DNA from: Casuarina equisetifolia
Lineage: Eukaryota; Streptophyta; Magnoliopsida; Fagales; Casuarinaceae
Reading direction: 5' to 3'
NCBI GenBank assembly: GCA_028551475.1
Contig: CM052357.1
Span: 22,362,451 to 22,426,450 of the forward strand
Length of the DNA: 64,000 nucleotides
The notes under the pieces: model-generated
Database searches by the model: none
Told to the model about the DNA's origin: nothing
What the model saw: only the letters and a program-made list of their open reading frames with translations
Shown: piece by piece, positions 12,631 to 24,123 of the stretch
Numbering within the stretch: position 1 is the stretch's first letter
How the letters are laid out: each line of letters starts with the position of its first letter
Program-made: the position numbers and the translations under genes

Positions 12631-13446
12631 TCCAAGGTAGATGGAAATGTTCACATGGTAAATTAGGAAACCAATTTTCCCTATGAGTAAATAGAGTTTA
12701 TAGTAGTATATCAAACATGATACTAACGAATAAAAATATCTTATCAATAAGCCAATAGTGCAGTGATTAATTACTGGTTTATCCAAATTAGGTTTTAAAT
12801 TCAACAATTTATATCCTCAAACTCTCTTTTATCAAATACATAAATAAAGAAATAAACTTCTTTCTGTTTTAGTTACTAAACCTACTTACACATATATGTA
12901 ACAAAGTAGATTTGCCTCGATGCCAATAAGTCCAATTTTTTTTAGAGAATAACAAGTTATATTAGATTACAATGGCTGTAACAAATCTAGTATGGGAGGA
13001 ATAATAAGAAGACATTAGCTTATCCTTCTATGCTGTCAAGGGAGAAAAGTACTTACATGGATTGCAAATAAGAGCCTTAAAGTTGCTGAATTAAGAGCAA
13101 ATAATCGTCACCAAAGAAAAGGAGACTTTATAATTTCAAAGTCTTATTCAAACAAATTACTTTCCTCTAGAAACTATTCATAGAAAGTACCTCACACTCA
13201 ACTATACAATTATCACATATATTAATCTTTGATTTGATTATTGTAAGATTCAATAATCTTTTGATTTGATCTGATCTCAAAATGGATATGCAAAGATAAT
13301 GTTGATACCCAAAAAAATAATTAAATAACGGGAATAACATTCAATGCAATATCTAATCACAATATTGAAAAATTCATAAACAAAATCCCAATAAAGAATT
13401 CCTTTAGCCAACATACTAACCTTAACTCTAAACCTAGGGGCTTACA

Positions 13447-13622
13447 CATAAAGGGAGTTGTTGAGTTGGTGAAAGGCCACTTGACCTAGTAGGCTACATT
13501 CTTCTTTTTTAAAAAAAAAATTCTTAAAGGGGGTTGTTGAGTATGTGAAAGCTGCTTGACATGGCCAGCTTTTATTTTTTAATTCATAAAGGGAGTTGTT
13601 GAGTCGATAAATGTTACTTGAC
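13447..13622 (+). repeat. triple short repeat carrying TTGAC cores
   Basis: Three copies of a block of about 38 bases begin at 13447, 13522 and 13584. Each has the form AAAGGGxGTTGTTGAG, then a variable part, then xxTTGAC. Two further TTGACT motifs follow before 13710. TTGAC[CT] is the W-box core bound by WRKY factors, so the stretch has an unusual density of these cores; function is only a guess. Confidence 0.55.
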
Positions 13623-14144
13623 CGCCATTATCTAATTTGGGACTTTGATCTATAAGGCGTTTACTTCCCTTCCACTTATTGACTTAGCTAATTACTTGAC
13701 TTAGCCTTCTATACATGTGCTCTGTTTATTTCTTTTTATGTGAAGCAACCAAAATATAACAAACTCAACATCTTCTCCTTTCTTCCCTTCCACTCTTATT
13801 TAAACCTCACTTAAAAGTCCCATAACAGTGTTATATAACCCAATAAATAAAATCTTTACAATAATTTTATTTATTTGTCAATATACCCATCCTTTCCAAG
13901 TCCTTGTCCTCAAGGATTGAGTGATGGTGATTCATGTCATGGATGTTGTTTCCCCACGATGGCCCGGTGGCCCTTGTGGAAGGAACGCAGGAGCCTTTCC
14001 ACCGTTCTGGTGGAGCTTCTCTGGTGGTCTCACGCTACACCTCTACCCTTCTGTGGTTCTACAACATGGATCTTCATTAGACACAGTCAATTGGGTCATA
14101 GTCACCCAGCAGTTTAGATAAAAAATTCTCTTAACACGAAGACC

Positions 14145-14420
14145 GCTTCTCACTGACCGAATAACGAGTCATGTTTTCTTAGAATATTTGATATTACAGC
14201 ACATCAAGAAAGTTCTAGATCTTAAGAGAGTTGTTATATAATAGAGAGTTTTGAGTTTAGTTAAATTGTATGGATACATGATTCTCGAATCTTAGGTTGT
14301 CATTCTATTATTCTAATGTTACGTTTGCATGATGCATTCCCACTTATAAAGTAATGTAACACCAACTGCTTGTAGAAGAAGAATGCTCTTGGTTTTTAAG
14401 AGAAGTCCCCTTAGATTTCA
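14145..14420. repeat. detached copy of GST upstream flank
   Basis: The segment resembles 9188-9545, the distal upstream flank of GST copy 1. It shares CACxGACCxAxTAAxGAGTC, then GATATTAC, then AAAGTTCTxGATCTT, and later a piece ending AAGAGAAGTCCCC/GAGAGAAGTCCCC. It looks like the matching flank of GST copy 2, displaced by an insertion spanning roughly 11366-14140. Confidence 0.55.
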
Positions 14421-14619
14421 TCATTTTTCATTGAATTTATGTTAGGAAAAAAAGTCATACACCATTAGCATAAAATACAACTTCTATGAAAGGCCGCCGC
14501 CATACATGATATAGTTTCTATGAGAGACTGTCACTAACATCAGCATCATACAGAGACATTGTACCGGTCTTGGGCTTCTCTACATAACAAAAAGCCCATA
14601 ACAATTTAACTAAAATGCT

Positions 14620-14778
14620 CGTCACGTTGGTCCAGATTGGTGCTTTAGACCAACACAGCCTTCTGAACGCTTCTCTTGTTGATCAAGAAAAATAAGAAAA
14701 CGAAGATTCAAGCAAGTGTGCAAGTTCCATACATTCCATAATTAGAATTTCCAATAGGTTGCCAACGGATTAGATAGA

Positions 14779-14810
<32 letters not shown>

Positions 14811-14865
14811 ATCAATCAACCAAAAAAAAAAAAAAGTAGCAAAAGACAATGATTTACATGAAAAA
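14620..14865 (+). repeat. direct repeat, right copy
   Basis: Same-orientation partner of the block at 12345-12630. It is interrupted by an (AAAT)n microsatellite at about 14781-14806 and an A-tract at about 14822-14835. The rest of the spacer to 15350 shows nothing beyond the probable promoter and 5' UTR of the PPR gene. Confidence 0.5.
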
Positions 14866-15350
14866 TTATATTACATGCACACGAAATTTGCTTTTCTCTA
14901 AGTAGTACTATTTTCCTTTTACAGGTATAGGAGATAGGAGAAATTAAAACCAAAAGTCAGTAACTCTTCCACTCGTCTACTAATCATGTTCTTTTTTTAG
15001 GAGGGAATTGCTTGGAAATAAAAGATAGTAATAATTTGTATGGGTTGGGTTGGGTCAGGTTATAAACCTTTTATGCAACCCAACCCAAGACAAGTAACCC
15101 TAACAAAAAACAACTAAATGAAATTCAGATTGTATTGAATAACAATGACATCCAACGTTGTTTTTGAGACCTGCAGAAAGCATCTAGTCATGTAGCAGGT
15201 GTTTTCGGTCCTAGCAACGGAAAGCGTCAGTCAGAAAATGCATTTGGAAACCTTTGTCAGACGAGACCAGTCCCGACTACCCTTTCTCTCTACTCATTCT
15301 AACACACATTATGTGCGTTTGTAAGTAAACATATTCGAAAACATATTCGA

Positions 15351-18029
15351 ATGAATTCTCTCATCAATCGGGAGTTTCAGAAAAGATTCCCGCTTTTCTC
15401 TTACAAACTCAAATCCTCGCTTGCCGCCGTCGAAAACCCATCCGTTTTTCTTGTCGAACATGAACAGACGGTCACTCCCTTCGACCCGTTTCAGCTCCTC
15501 AGTGAGCTCAGAGGGTCTAGGCACTGTACAGTCAGAAATGTCAAAGTTATACATACCCAGTTGCTTAAATCAGCTGCACTACAATCTAACATCTTTGTCG
15601 CAAATTCTTTACTTGATTTGTACTGTAAGTCTGCTACCATGGTTGATGCACTCAAACTGTTCGATACAATAGCTCGCCCCAACGCTATTTCCTGGAATAT
15701 CATTATTTCGGGTTACAACCAGAGCAATTCTTTTGAGGAGTCGTGGAAGACTTTCTGCAGGATGCGTTCTTTGGGTTGTGAGCCCAATGAGATAACCTAT
15801 GGGAGCGTTCTTTCAGCCTGTACCGCTTTGCAGTCTCTGATATTTGGTATGCAGGTTTATTCGGTAGCGATGAAAAATGGGTTCTTTTCAAATGGTTTTG
15901 TTAGGGCTGGAATGATAGATTTGTTAGCAAAAAATTTCAGTTTCAAGGAAGCCTTGAGGGTGTTCCATGATGTTTCATGTGAGAATGTGGTCTGTTGGAA
16001 TACGATTATCTCTGGAGCAGTAAGAAATGGAGAGAACTGGGTTGCGTTGGATCTTTTTCGTCAGATGGGTTGTGGCCCTTTCATGCCAAATAGTTTCACG
16101 TTTTCAAGCGTCTTAACTGCTTGTACTGCACTTGAAGAACTTGATATTGGAAAAAAAGTTCAAGGGTGGGCAATTAAATGTGGTGTAGGAGATATTTTTG
16201 TTGGAGCTGCTATCATTGACTTGTACGCGAAGTGCGGATATATGGATGAAGCTGTTAAGGAGTTCATGCAGATGCCAATCCGCAATGTGGTTTCTTGGAC
16301 TACGGTTATCTCTGGTTTTGTGCAGAAAGACGACTCTATTTCTGCCCTCAAGTTCTTCAAAGATATGAGAGAAGTGGGGGAGGAAATAAATAATTACACT
16401 GTCACCAGTGTACTTACTGCATGTGGTAAACCAACCATGCTTGAAGAAGCAATCCAAATTCATTCCTGGATAATAAAAACTGGGTTCTGTTTGGATGAAA
16501 CGGTCGGGGCTGCTTTGATCAATATGTATTCAAAAATAGGAGCTCTGCATCAATCTGAGTTGGTCTTTAGAGAGATTGGAAATGTAAAGAATCTGGGTGC
16601 ATGGGTTGCCTTAATATCTGCTTTTTCTCAGAATCAGAACCCCGGAGGAGCCATTGAGGTTTTTCTTAGGATGTTAAGAGAAAGTGTGAGACCGGATAAG
16701 TTTTGTGCATCAAGTCTTTTGAGTATTATAGGCTGTTTAAATTTAGGTAGACAAATTCATTGCTACACTCTTAAGACGGGTTTAGTCTTTGATGTTTCTG
16801 TCAGTAGTTCGCTGTTCACAATGTACTCAAAATGTGGTCTTTTAGAAGAATCCTATACAGTTTTTGAGAAAATCTCTGACAAGGACAATGTTTCATGGGC
16901 ATCAATGATTGCCGGTTTTGCAGAAAATGGTTTTGCAGATCAAGCTATTCAATTATTTAGGGAAATGCTGTCCGAAGAAATTATACCTGATCAGATGACC
17001 TTAAATGCGACACTTACTGCATGTTCTGCTCTTTGTTCTTTATGGAAAGGAAGGGAAATTCATGGTTATGCTCTTCGGCTAGGTGTTGGAAAAGATACAG
17101 TAGTTGGTGGTGCACTTGTGACTCTGTACTCAAAGTGTGGCTCTCTAGAATTGGCAACTAGAGTGTTTGATATGCTTCCTCAAAAGGATCAGATTGTTTG
17201 CTCCTCTTTGGTTTCGGGGTACGCCCAAAATGGGTACATTGAAAAGGCCCTTATATTGTTTCGTAAAATGCTGATAGCTGATTTGGCCATTGACTCTTTC
17301 ACAGTCTCATCTATGCTTGGAGCCATTGCACTTTTGAATAGACCAGGCATTGGGACTCAACTGCATGCCAGCGTTACAAAGATTGGTCTGGAATCAAATG
17401 TTTCTGTTGGAAGTTCCCTGGTGACAATGTACTCAAAATGTGGGAGCATAGAGGACTGTCAGAAAGCATTTGATCAGATAGAAAAGCCTGATTTGATAGG
17501 TTGGACTGCTATGATTGTCAGCTATGCTCAACATGGGAAAGGTGCTGAGGCTTTAAGTTTTTATGAGCTTATGAAGAAAGAAGGAATTAAACCAGATTTG
17601 GTGACCTTTGTTGGACTTTTGTCTGCTTGCAGCCATAATGGATTGGTTGAAGAAGCATATATCCTTTTTAATTCTATGACCAAAGATTATGGAATGGAGC
17701 CTGGTCATCGTCATTATGCCTCTATGGTCGATCTTCTTGGCCGCTCAGGGAGATTGAAGGAGGCTGAAATGTTCATTAATAATATGCCAATGAAACCCGA
17801 TGCCTTGGTATGGGGAACCCTGCTGGCTTCTTGCAAAGTATATGGGGATATTGAACTTGGAAAACTAGCAGCCAAAAAGGTTATGGAGTTGGAGCCATGT
17901 GATCCTGGAGCTTATGTTTCCTTGTCAAACATCTGCGCAGATGTGGGCCAATGGGAAGAAGTATTGAAAATTAGAAGCCAGATGAAGGAAATTGGGATGA
18001 AGAAGGAACCTGGCTGGAGCTTTGTGTGA
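15351..18029 (+). CDS. OTP87: PLS-class, E-type PPR protein, OTP87-like organelle RNA-editing factor
   Basis: One intronless frame of 892 residues. It has a basic, Ser/Phe-rich N-terminus suited to organelle import, followed by a long series of PPR motifs in P-L-S arrangement (recurring NVVSWTTVISGF, LINMYSKIG, TVTSVLTACG patterns) from about residue 60 to 790. It closes with an E-domain region and ends at PGWSFV, with no DYW deaminase. Motif order and wording closely match my memory of Arabidopsis At1g74600 (OTP87, mitochondrial), for example NVVCWNTIISGAVRN, KPDALVWGTLLASCK and the last residues. OTP87 is known to be needed for C-to-U editing of nad7 and atp1 transcripts; the same role is inferred. 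Without its own DYW domain it would need a deaminase partner in trans. Confidence 0.92.
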   Translation: MNSLINREFQKRFPLFSYKLKSSLAAVENPSVFLVEHEQTVTPFDPFQLLSELRGSRHCTVRNVKVIHTQLLKSAALQSNIFVANSLLDLYCKSATMVDALKLFDTIARPNAISWNIIISGYNQSNSFEESWKTFCRMRSLGCEPNEITYGSVLSACTALQSLIFGMQVYSVAMKNGFFSNGFVRAGMIDLLAKNFSFKEALRVFHDVSCENVVCWNTIISGAVRNGENWVALDLFRQMGCGPFMPNSFTFSSVLTACTALEELDIGKKVQGWAIKCGVGDIFVGAAIIDLYAKCGYMDEAVKEFMQMPIRNVVSWTTVISGFVQKDDSISALKFFKDMREVGEEINNYTVTSVLTACGKPTMLEEAIQIHSWIIKTGFCLDETVGAALINMYSKIGALHQSELVFREIGNVKNLGAWVALISAFSQNQNPGGAIEVFLRMLRESVRPDKFCASSLLSIIGCLNLGRQIHCYTLKTGLVFDVSVSSSLFTMYSKCGLLEESYTVFEKISDKDNVSWASMIAGFAENGFADQAIQLFREMLSEEIIPDQMTLNATLTACSALCSLWKGREIHGYALRLGVGKDTVVGGALVTLYSKCGSLELATRVFDMLPQKDQIVCSSLVSGYAQNGYIEKALILFRKMLIADLAIDSFTVSSMLGAIALLNRPGIGTQLHASVTKIGLESNVSVGSSLVTMYSKCGSIEDCQKAFDQIEKPDLIGWTAMIVSYAQHGKGAEALSFYELMKKEGIKPDLVTFVGLLSACSHNGLVEEAYILFNSMTKDYGMEPGHRHYASMVDLLGRSGRLKEAEMFINNMPMKPDALVWGTLLASCKVYGDIELGKLAAKKVMELEPCDPGAYVSLSNICADVGQWEEVLKIRSQMKEIGMKKEPGWSFV

Positions 18030-21011
18030 AACTCAATTAGGCCATGAATGCCGAGTTTCAATGACTTGTGATTTAGTTCTTTTGGTTTTTTGTCTTCTGT
18101 AAGTTTCTTATGGAGTTACATGCCTTACACTTTGTAAAATGAGGATATGTGCCTGATTCTGAAGAGGAAGCAAACCAACAAGGATACGCCTCAAAAACGA
18201 GAAGACAGTACAGAACCCAATAGGCATACTGGTTAGAAATGCCTTAATAGTTTTTCACACCATTTTTCACTTTTCGCTTTGCTTTGCATTTTAAGAATGT
18301 AACCTCACCGTATTAGATGGGGTTTCACCTCTTATGTTCTCTCCTTTTCCATTTGATCTTTTCAGTTTAGAGCCCACAAATCTATATTCGTTTCACTTCA
18401 TAATTCATGAAGATTGTGGAGTAGGAATACCCCTGGACCATGTATTCTGGTGTGAAATCCAAAATCTTTGTCAAAAGTAGATGTATCCAGTGAAAATAAA
18501 CTTGCTGATGTCTAGCACTCCCTTGCAGAATAACTGGTCTACACCTTTCCAAGATCGGCATGAGATTCACTGTAAATCAGGCAGATCCAACGTGTTGGAT
18601 GCTTCCTATAAACACGGAGAAGTAATCTGTCCCTCTAATCTAAGAACAGAGTTATCTTGGAGAACCACTTGAGCTAGAAAACTTGTCAAGCTCTACATTT
18701 GTAAGTCCTCACAATCTGTTTTAATTACGTCCCTTGACTGTTATTTTCACATACAAATATTTACGTTGGTGTGTGCATAAGATTACTTGACTCTACTCTT
18801 CCCTAATATACCATTTTGATATTTATGAAGTCCTGTATTATTTTTCACCTGCATGACACTGCAAAATAATATATTATGCTTTAGCCTTCCTAATAATGCA
18901 TTCAACGCCAATGCTATAACAATTTTGGCATTATCATTTCAATAAAAGCTAATTATGATCGTTTTAGTAAATATTAGGCATGTGAGAAACAGAATTCTGT
19001 CAACGAGGAATGCTATTGATTCTGCAATTATATCTTTACTGGCAGTGGATTTTTCCAGGACCTCCCGATTTCCAAAACTTCTTTCCTGTATGATGTAGAT
19101 TTAAAACGCTTTTAAGCTCATATCTATGTCACAAATTTTCTTTTCCACACATTGCATCCTCTGATTTTACTATGTAGTTTCAGGAGATCAGAGACTTTCT
19201 TGACGAGTTTGGTTACTTGCCTTTTTTTCTTTTTGGATTGTATGGGCAGGGTGGGTGAGGTTGTAGCCCCAAAAGCTTGGCATTTTCCTTTGCAGCAGGG
19301 GATTGTTCTTGCTTTTGAATCAGGGAAGATAGGAGTTGAAGGCCAAGCACGAACCAGATTTCAGGTTACAGCGGCAAAGTCCAATAAACACAGCTACATT
19401 TGCATGGGTCCAAGGGAGCAGATGTACAATTTTCTTCTGTTTTATTGCTCTTTTAAATTACAATACCCACGGGACCTGTTTTAGGTGTTTAGAAGAAAAG
19501 TGGCACCAAATGTTTCAACGTTGAGCCATTTCAATTTTCGTTGTACACATAAAATCAATAAAAGATTCAAGGTAGCCCGTTTCGCTCTGCACAGTTCTAC
19601 AAGCATACTAAAGAGCCTCTTTCTTCTATTGATACAAAGTAATTAATCTACAAAAAAGCCAATCCATTCAAAAATCTAAACCAAAAAGGAAGCAAAACTG
19701 GGGTAATCCCATATATCTGCATTTTGGAAGAAAGGAAGCGGTAAAGAAGCCCATCGGTGAGACTATTAAGATTCCTCATTGTCTTTGCTGCTTAAGCTTT
19801 AACAGCTACCGCCCCTTTTCATGATCAAAATCCGGTAGAAGGTTACCAGTTGATGCCGCTATTCTGTAAGCCGTTATCCTATCATATTCTGGATGTAATA
19901 CCTGCAACGGTGTTTAAAACAGAATTATACAACGAGGTTTATTCATATGAATTACGCTTTGTTTTATCCTTTTTTTATTTTTATTTTTTTGGGAAATCCA
20001 TGTTTATTCTTTTTCTATGTCCTAACAGATCAGAGTAGATGTTAATGACAAAATGATAAGACCAAGGAAAAAGAAGCAAACCTGCATAATTTTCCAGTAA
20101 AATGGAAGCCAGAGAAGTTACTGAAGTCACTTCCAAGATAAGCTAACAAGAAGCAGCAAGCTGTATACAATAGCAAAATCAGTGCACTCACGTTAAGATT
20201 TTAATGTATAGCAAGTGTATGACATGTTCACAGAGGTTTTATCCTTTGATTATAAGGAACAACCAATTATGAACACCAAAATATGGACATTCTAGACGGG
20301 ATCAGCATGAGGTTGTTAAAGGCAAAACGGTGGGGTTGAGTCAGAAGAACTAGCAAGCAAAACCCAGTGTTACCAATTTGGATGATTTTATACCAGCTTT
20401 CATTCAAGAAGTGGTCCGTCTCAAGAATCAAACACTTGACAGCCATAGCCTTTCTAGTATTTAGGCCAGATGAGTATCAAGTAAGCACCAAAATGCCCTA
20501 TATGTCTCAAAATGCAAGAGACATCTTTTCAGAACACTTGGCCAGAGTGCCTTTGTCAAGGAAGGCAACCCATCTAAAGCTGCGACATATGCAGGCGGTA
20601 AATTGATATTAGAGAAGTCCACGCAGATGACTCCCAGGCACTAAAATACATGCTGAATTTCTAGTTTTCTGGTAGAATATAGCTATAAAAGAATACCAAA
20701 CACAAGCCACTTATCAACACATCTCTCTAATAACCCAGCAACACCCAGAGAAAGGTAGACTATATTGATCATTCAGCTCAGGAAACAACTATTTTCGTAA
20801 TGCATACCATGCATAAGCTAAGTTAGGAGGTAACTAATGAAAAAGTGGAGGAATACCAAGTGTGCTGCAGTACTCCTTTCAGATGTCACTGGCATAGAGT
20901 CTTAAGAGCTTTCAATTTGAGGCTTCTGAGTTTGTGGAATTATGTCAAGACTTAAGAGCCATAATTTCCACTTCCAAAATCAGGATACTGATCCATTGAT
21001 ATTCAAAGGCA
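18030..21011. other. spacer between the two convergent PPR genes
   Basis: The genes on both sides point into this stretch, so it holds their 3' UTRs and terminators. It is AT-rich with many short frames and no family match. A 110-codon frame at 19152-19484 (+) is the longest but lacks recognisable domains. Nothing further is supported. Confidence 0.45.
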
Positions 21012-23312
21012 TCATTTATAAACTTGAGAAAACTTCGCTGGAAGCTTTTTCTTAAGTAATTTCTTATCTCTAATGCCATCATATAGAACTTCATAAGCAT
21101 AATAAGTTATATGACTTTTCTTCAACAAATCTTCGACAACAATCTTTGGTGCTGCTACCTCCCTTTTATCTGCCTCAAAAATTGTATTCACAACCTCAGG
21201 GACAATGCCTTTGCGCACCATAAGATGGATAATACCAACTGCCTCATGAACTCTGTGCTCCACACTAAGACAATTCAGCAATCGTCCAAATGTCGCCAGA
21301 GATGGAATAAACCCCTTCTTAATCTTTTCCATGAGAAAACTGTACCCAGAATTAATGTTCCCTGTTTTGCAGAAACCATCAATAATGACACGGTATGTGT
21401 AACCGTCTGCTGTACAGCCTTTGTCACCCATCTCATGAAAAAGCTTTTCTGCCATATTAATATTCAGCTTTTCAGCAAAAGCATTGATCATGATATTGTA
21501 TGTCGCTGTTGTGTGGGAAACCCCGTATTGTTTTTCCATTCTTCTAAATAGCTGGTAAGCTCCATCCAAATCACCACTGGCACAAAATCCATCAATCAAT
21601 GTTGCAAAACTAACAATATCTGGAGTCAAACCCTTGTTTTTTATTTTCTCAAGTAAGTTCATAGCTTCATTAACTTTTCGAGTTTTGCAGAGGCTTTCTA
21701 GAACTATGTTATATGCAATGATATTAGGAACACACCCTTTGTCCAACATTGCATTGAAAGTATCCATAACATCTTTAAACTTTGCAGCCTTGCAAAGCCC
21801 ATTCAGAACAGTATTATTTGTGATAACATCAGGAGTGACACCATGACTCCACATTATATCTACCATCTCAAGCGCTTTATCCAACTTCAACTGTTTACAG
21901 TAACCATCAATCAAAGTATTAAAGGTAAATATGTCAGGAAGACAGCCTTTGGCAATAGCATCATTCATGAGATTATTGGCATCTGAGACACACCCCATCT
22001 TGCACAAACCATTAATAACTAAGTTGTAAGTCCATATATTGGGGCTGCAACCATTTTCTGACATCTCATTGATCAGTTGCAGGGCCTGCAAAATTAATCC
22101 CTGCTGAGAGAATCCTTTGACTAAAGTATTGTACACAACAATGCTAGGTTTTAATCCTTTCCCCAAAGCTTCATTAAATACTGCCACGGCATGGTCAATA
22201 TCACCATCATGGCATAATCCATTGATTAATGAGCAGTAAGTAAATTCATCAGGCACAAACCCCTTGAAAATTGCATCATTAAGAACCTTATGTGCATCAT
22301 GTATCATACCCTGTTTGCAATATCCATCAATAATACTGTTGTAGGTAAAGCCATCAGGCTGCAACCCATCATTCACCATTTTATGCAAATAATTCTCAGC
22401 TTCCACAACTTTAAGGTTCTTACACAATCCACAGATCATTGTGTTGTATGTGACAACATCAGGAGTCAGACCACCATTCTTTATAATATCGAATGCCCTA
22501 ATGGCCTCAGTAAGTGCACCTTTTCTGCAAAGGCCCTGAATGAAGATATTGAATGTAAACAAATTTGGCATAACTCCCTTCTTAAGTACCTTGTTGAGAA
22601 GTTTTTCACTTTCGTGAACACTTCCCTTCTTACAAAGCGTATGTATAAGCTTATTAAATGTGGTAACATCGGGGCAAATACCATGCCCAAGCATCCCTAT
22701 AAACAATTCATATGCCTCGACTTGAAAATTCTCATGATAAAAGCCACCAATCACCGTACAATATGCAACCGCATTTGTCTTACATCCCTGAGAAGCCATG
22801 TTATTAAGAAGTCTCAGTGCAGCATGAGGCCTACCTGTTCTACAGAAGGACTTTATCCTAATTGTGAAAGTATATACATCTGGAACAATCCCTTTATCTC
22901 TCATCCTCAAATAAACTTTATGGGCTTGATTAAAGTACCCATACTCAACTAGTATGTTCATGATTACGTTATAAGATTGAACCAATGGCTCACAATCATA
23001 AAAATCCATTCTCTCAAACACATCTACAGCCTCTTGAACCTTCCCTTTCCTTCCATAATTCCTCATGACTCCAATATACACACCTTCTAGTAAGCTATTA
23101 TCGATATTCATCCTCAACTCCGATATCATACTCTCCATGGCCTTAAACTCCCCGTGAAACCCAAGCTTCTGAATCATGCATTTATAAGTTAACAGCGTAT
23201 GCTTGAACCCATTTTCCTTTTTCACTGAATTGAACATTGCAAGCGCCTTAAGAGGATCTTTTTGATATTTAATGACCGCGGAGACATGTTTAGGAAGCAA
23301 AGCAGTACTCAT
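21012..23312 (-). CDS. P-class PPR protein, At1g74580-like
   Basis: One intronless frame of 766 residues, built almost wholly of 35-residue P-type PPR motifs (repeated patterns such as PDVVTYNTMICGLCK, PDIFTFNTLIDGYCK). The protein would bind RNA in an organelle and influence transcript processing, stability or translation. Length and wording match my memory of Arabidopsis At1g74580 (763 residues), including the N-terminal LLPKHVSAVIKYQKDPLKAL and the C-terminal AAPKIVVEDLLKKSHITYYA. The conserved C-terminal tail after the last repeat ends in a Lys-rich run. It is convergent with the OTP87-like gene. The exact targets are unknown. The start at 23312 is the only upstream in-frame ATG that fits the family. 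Confidence 0.92.
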   Translation of the reverse strand: MSTALLPKHVSAVIKYQKDPLKALAMFNSVKKENGFKHTLLTYKCMIQKLGFHGEFKAMESMISELRMNIDNSLLEGVYIGVMRNYGRKGKVQEAVDVFERMDFYDCEPLVQSYNVIMNILVEYGYFNQAHKVYLRMRDKGIVPDVYTFTIRIKSFCRTGRPHAALRLLNNMASQGCKTNAVAYCTVIGGFYHENFQVEAYELFIGMLGHGICPDVTTFNKLIHTLCKKGSVHESEKLLNKVLKKGVMPNLFTFNIFIQGLCRKGALTEAIRAFDIIKNGGLTPDVVTYNTMICGLCKNLKVVEAENYLHKMVNDGLQPDGFTYNSIIDGYCKQGMIHDAHKVLNDAIFKGFVPDEFTYCSLINGLCHDGDIDHAVAVFNEALGKGLKPSIVVYNTLVKGFSQQGLILQALQLINEMSENGCSPNIWTYNLVINGLCKMGCVSDANNLMNDAIAKGCLPDIFTFNTLIDGYCKQLKLDKALEMVDIMWSHGVTPDVITNNTVLNGLCKAAKFKDVMDTFNAMLDKGCVPNIIAYNIVLESLCKTRKVNEAMNLLEKIKNKGLTPDIVSFATLIDGFCASGDLDGAYQLFRRMEKQYGVSHTTATYNIMINAFAEKLNINMAEKLFHEMGDKGCTADGYTYRVIIDGFCKTGNINSGYSFLMEKIKKGFIPSLATFGRLLNCLSVEHRVHEAVGIIHLMVRKGIVPEVVNTIFEADKREVAAPKIVVEDLLKKSHITYYAYEVLYDGIRDKKLLKKKLPAKFSQVYK

Positions 23313-23599
23313 TTCAAAACACAGAACTAACGAATGACAATCACATTAAAATCCATAACCCCAGTAAATTTTGAAGCTTTTCGGAGCTCAAATGAAGCCT
23401 TAAAGACCCAAAAATAAGGGAGAAATACTCTTACGTGTTGTGTTTGATTAGTTGCAAAATGACGGAAAACCGAAGCTAAGACGAAACTCAAGGTGCTCCC
23501 ATGTTAAAGGAAGGTGAAGAAGAAAGCATGAAGCAGATGGAGGGTTTTGAACAGAGCTCATAGGAGTTGTCTTGTGCACTGAGTTTTATTGTTGACGTG

Positions 23600-23605
<6 letters not shown>

Positions 23606-23645
<40 letters not shown>

Positions 23646-23651
23646 TTTTTA
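23606..23651 (+). repeat. (CT)n microsatellite with poly-T
   Basis: About 15 CT units run straight into a T-tract, roughly 290 bases upstream of the P-class PPR start codon. Such pyrimidine tracts are common near plant promoters, though this one lies rather far upstream and is in purine orientation relative to the gene. Confidence 0.9.
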
Positions 23652-24123
23652 AATCAATTAGATCTTAGTTTTTGGAGTAATTTAATTATAGGTTATTTTT
23701 GTGTTAAAATTTACCATAATATTATGGTTTTGTTCAATATTAGCTTCTATTTTTATTACAATAAAAATCTTGTAAAAATATTTTCAAATTGTTTAATATG
23801 AGACGGATGAAAAATAATGTATATATTTTACATTCTTTAATATTAAATAACATTTTTTTGAAATGAAATATATTTTCCTTTGATAAAAGTAAATTACAAA
23901 AAATAATTGTTTCAACAATTTCCATGCTTAACAATTTTGAACTCGATTCCTATCAATTGTATACTTCATTACAAGCTTAAAATCCATCCCCAATATATTA
24001 TTTATATTTTTTAATGGTAGGGTATTTTCCTACATTCCGAAGACTCAAAAAATAAAAAGACTCCTGCGTCGTTTGCCGAACTAAGGAGAAGGCGCTGGGG
24101 GAGAAAGAGTTCACAGAGAGAGA

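Noticed and set aside
12745..12830. Third possible SINE with a box-B-like motif
   Set aside because: The flanking repeats are too short and imperfect, and there is no A-tail.
16113..16463. 116-codon minus-strand frame
   Set aside because: Antisense shadow of the OTP87-like gene.
19152..19484. 110-codon frame between the PPR genes
   Set aside because: No recognised domain, and it lies where 3' UTR and spacer are expected.
22290..22952. 220-codon plus-strand frame
   Set aside because: It lies antisense inside the P-class PPR gene and is a shadow of its codon periodicity, with no domain of its own.
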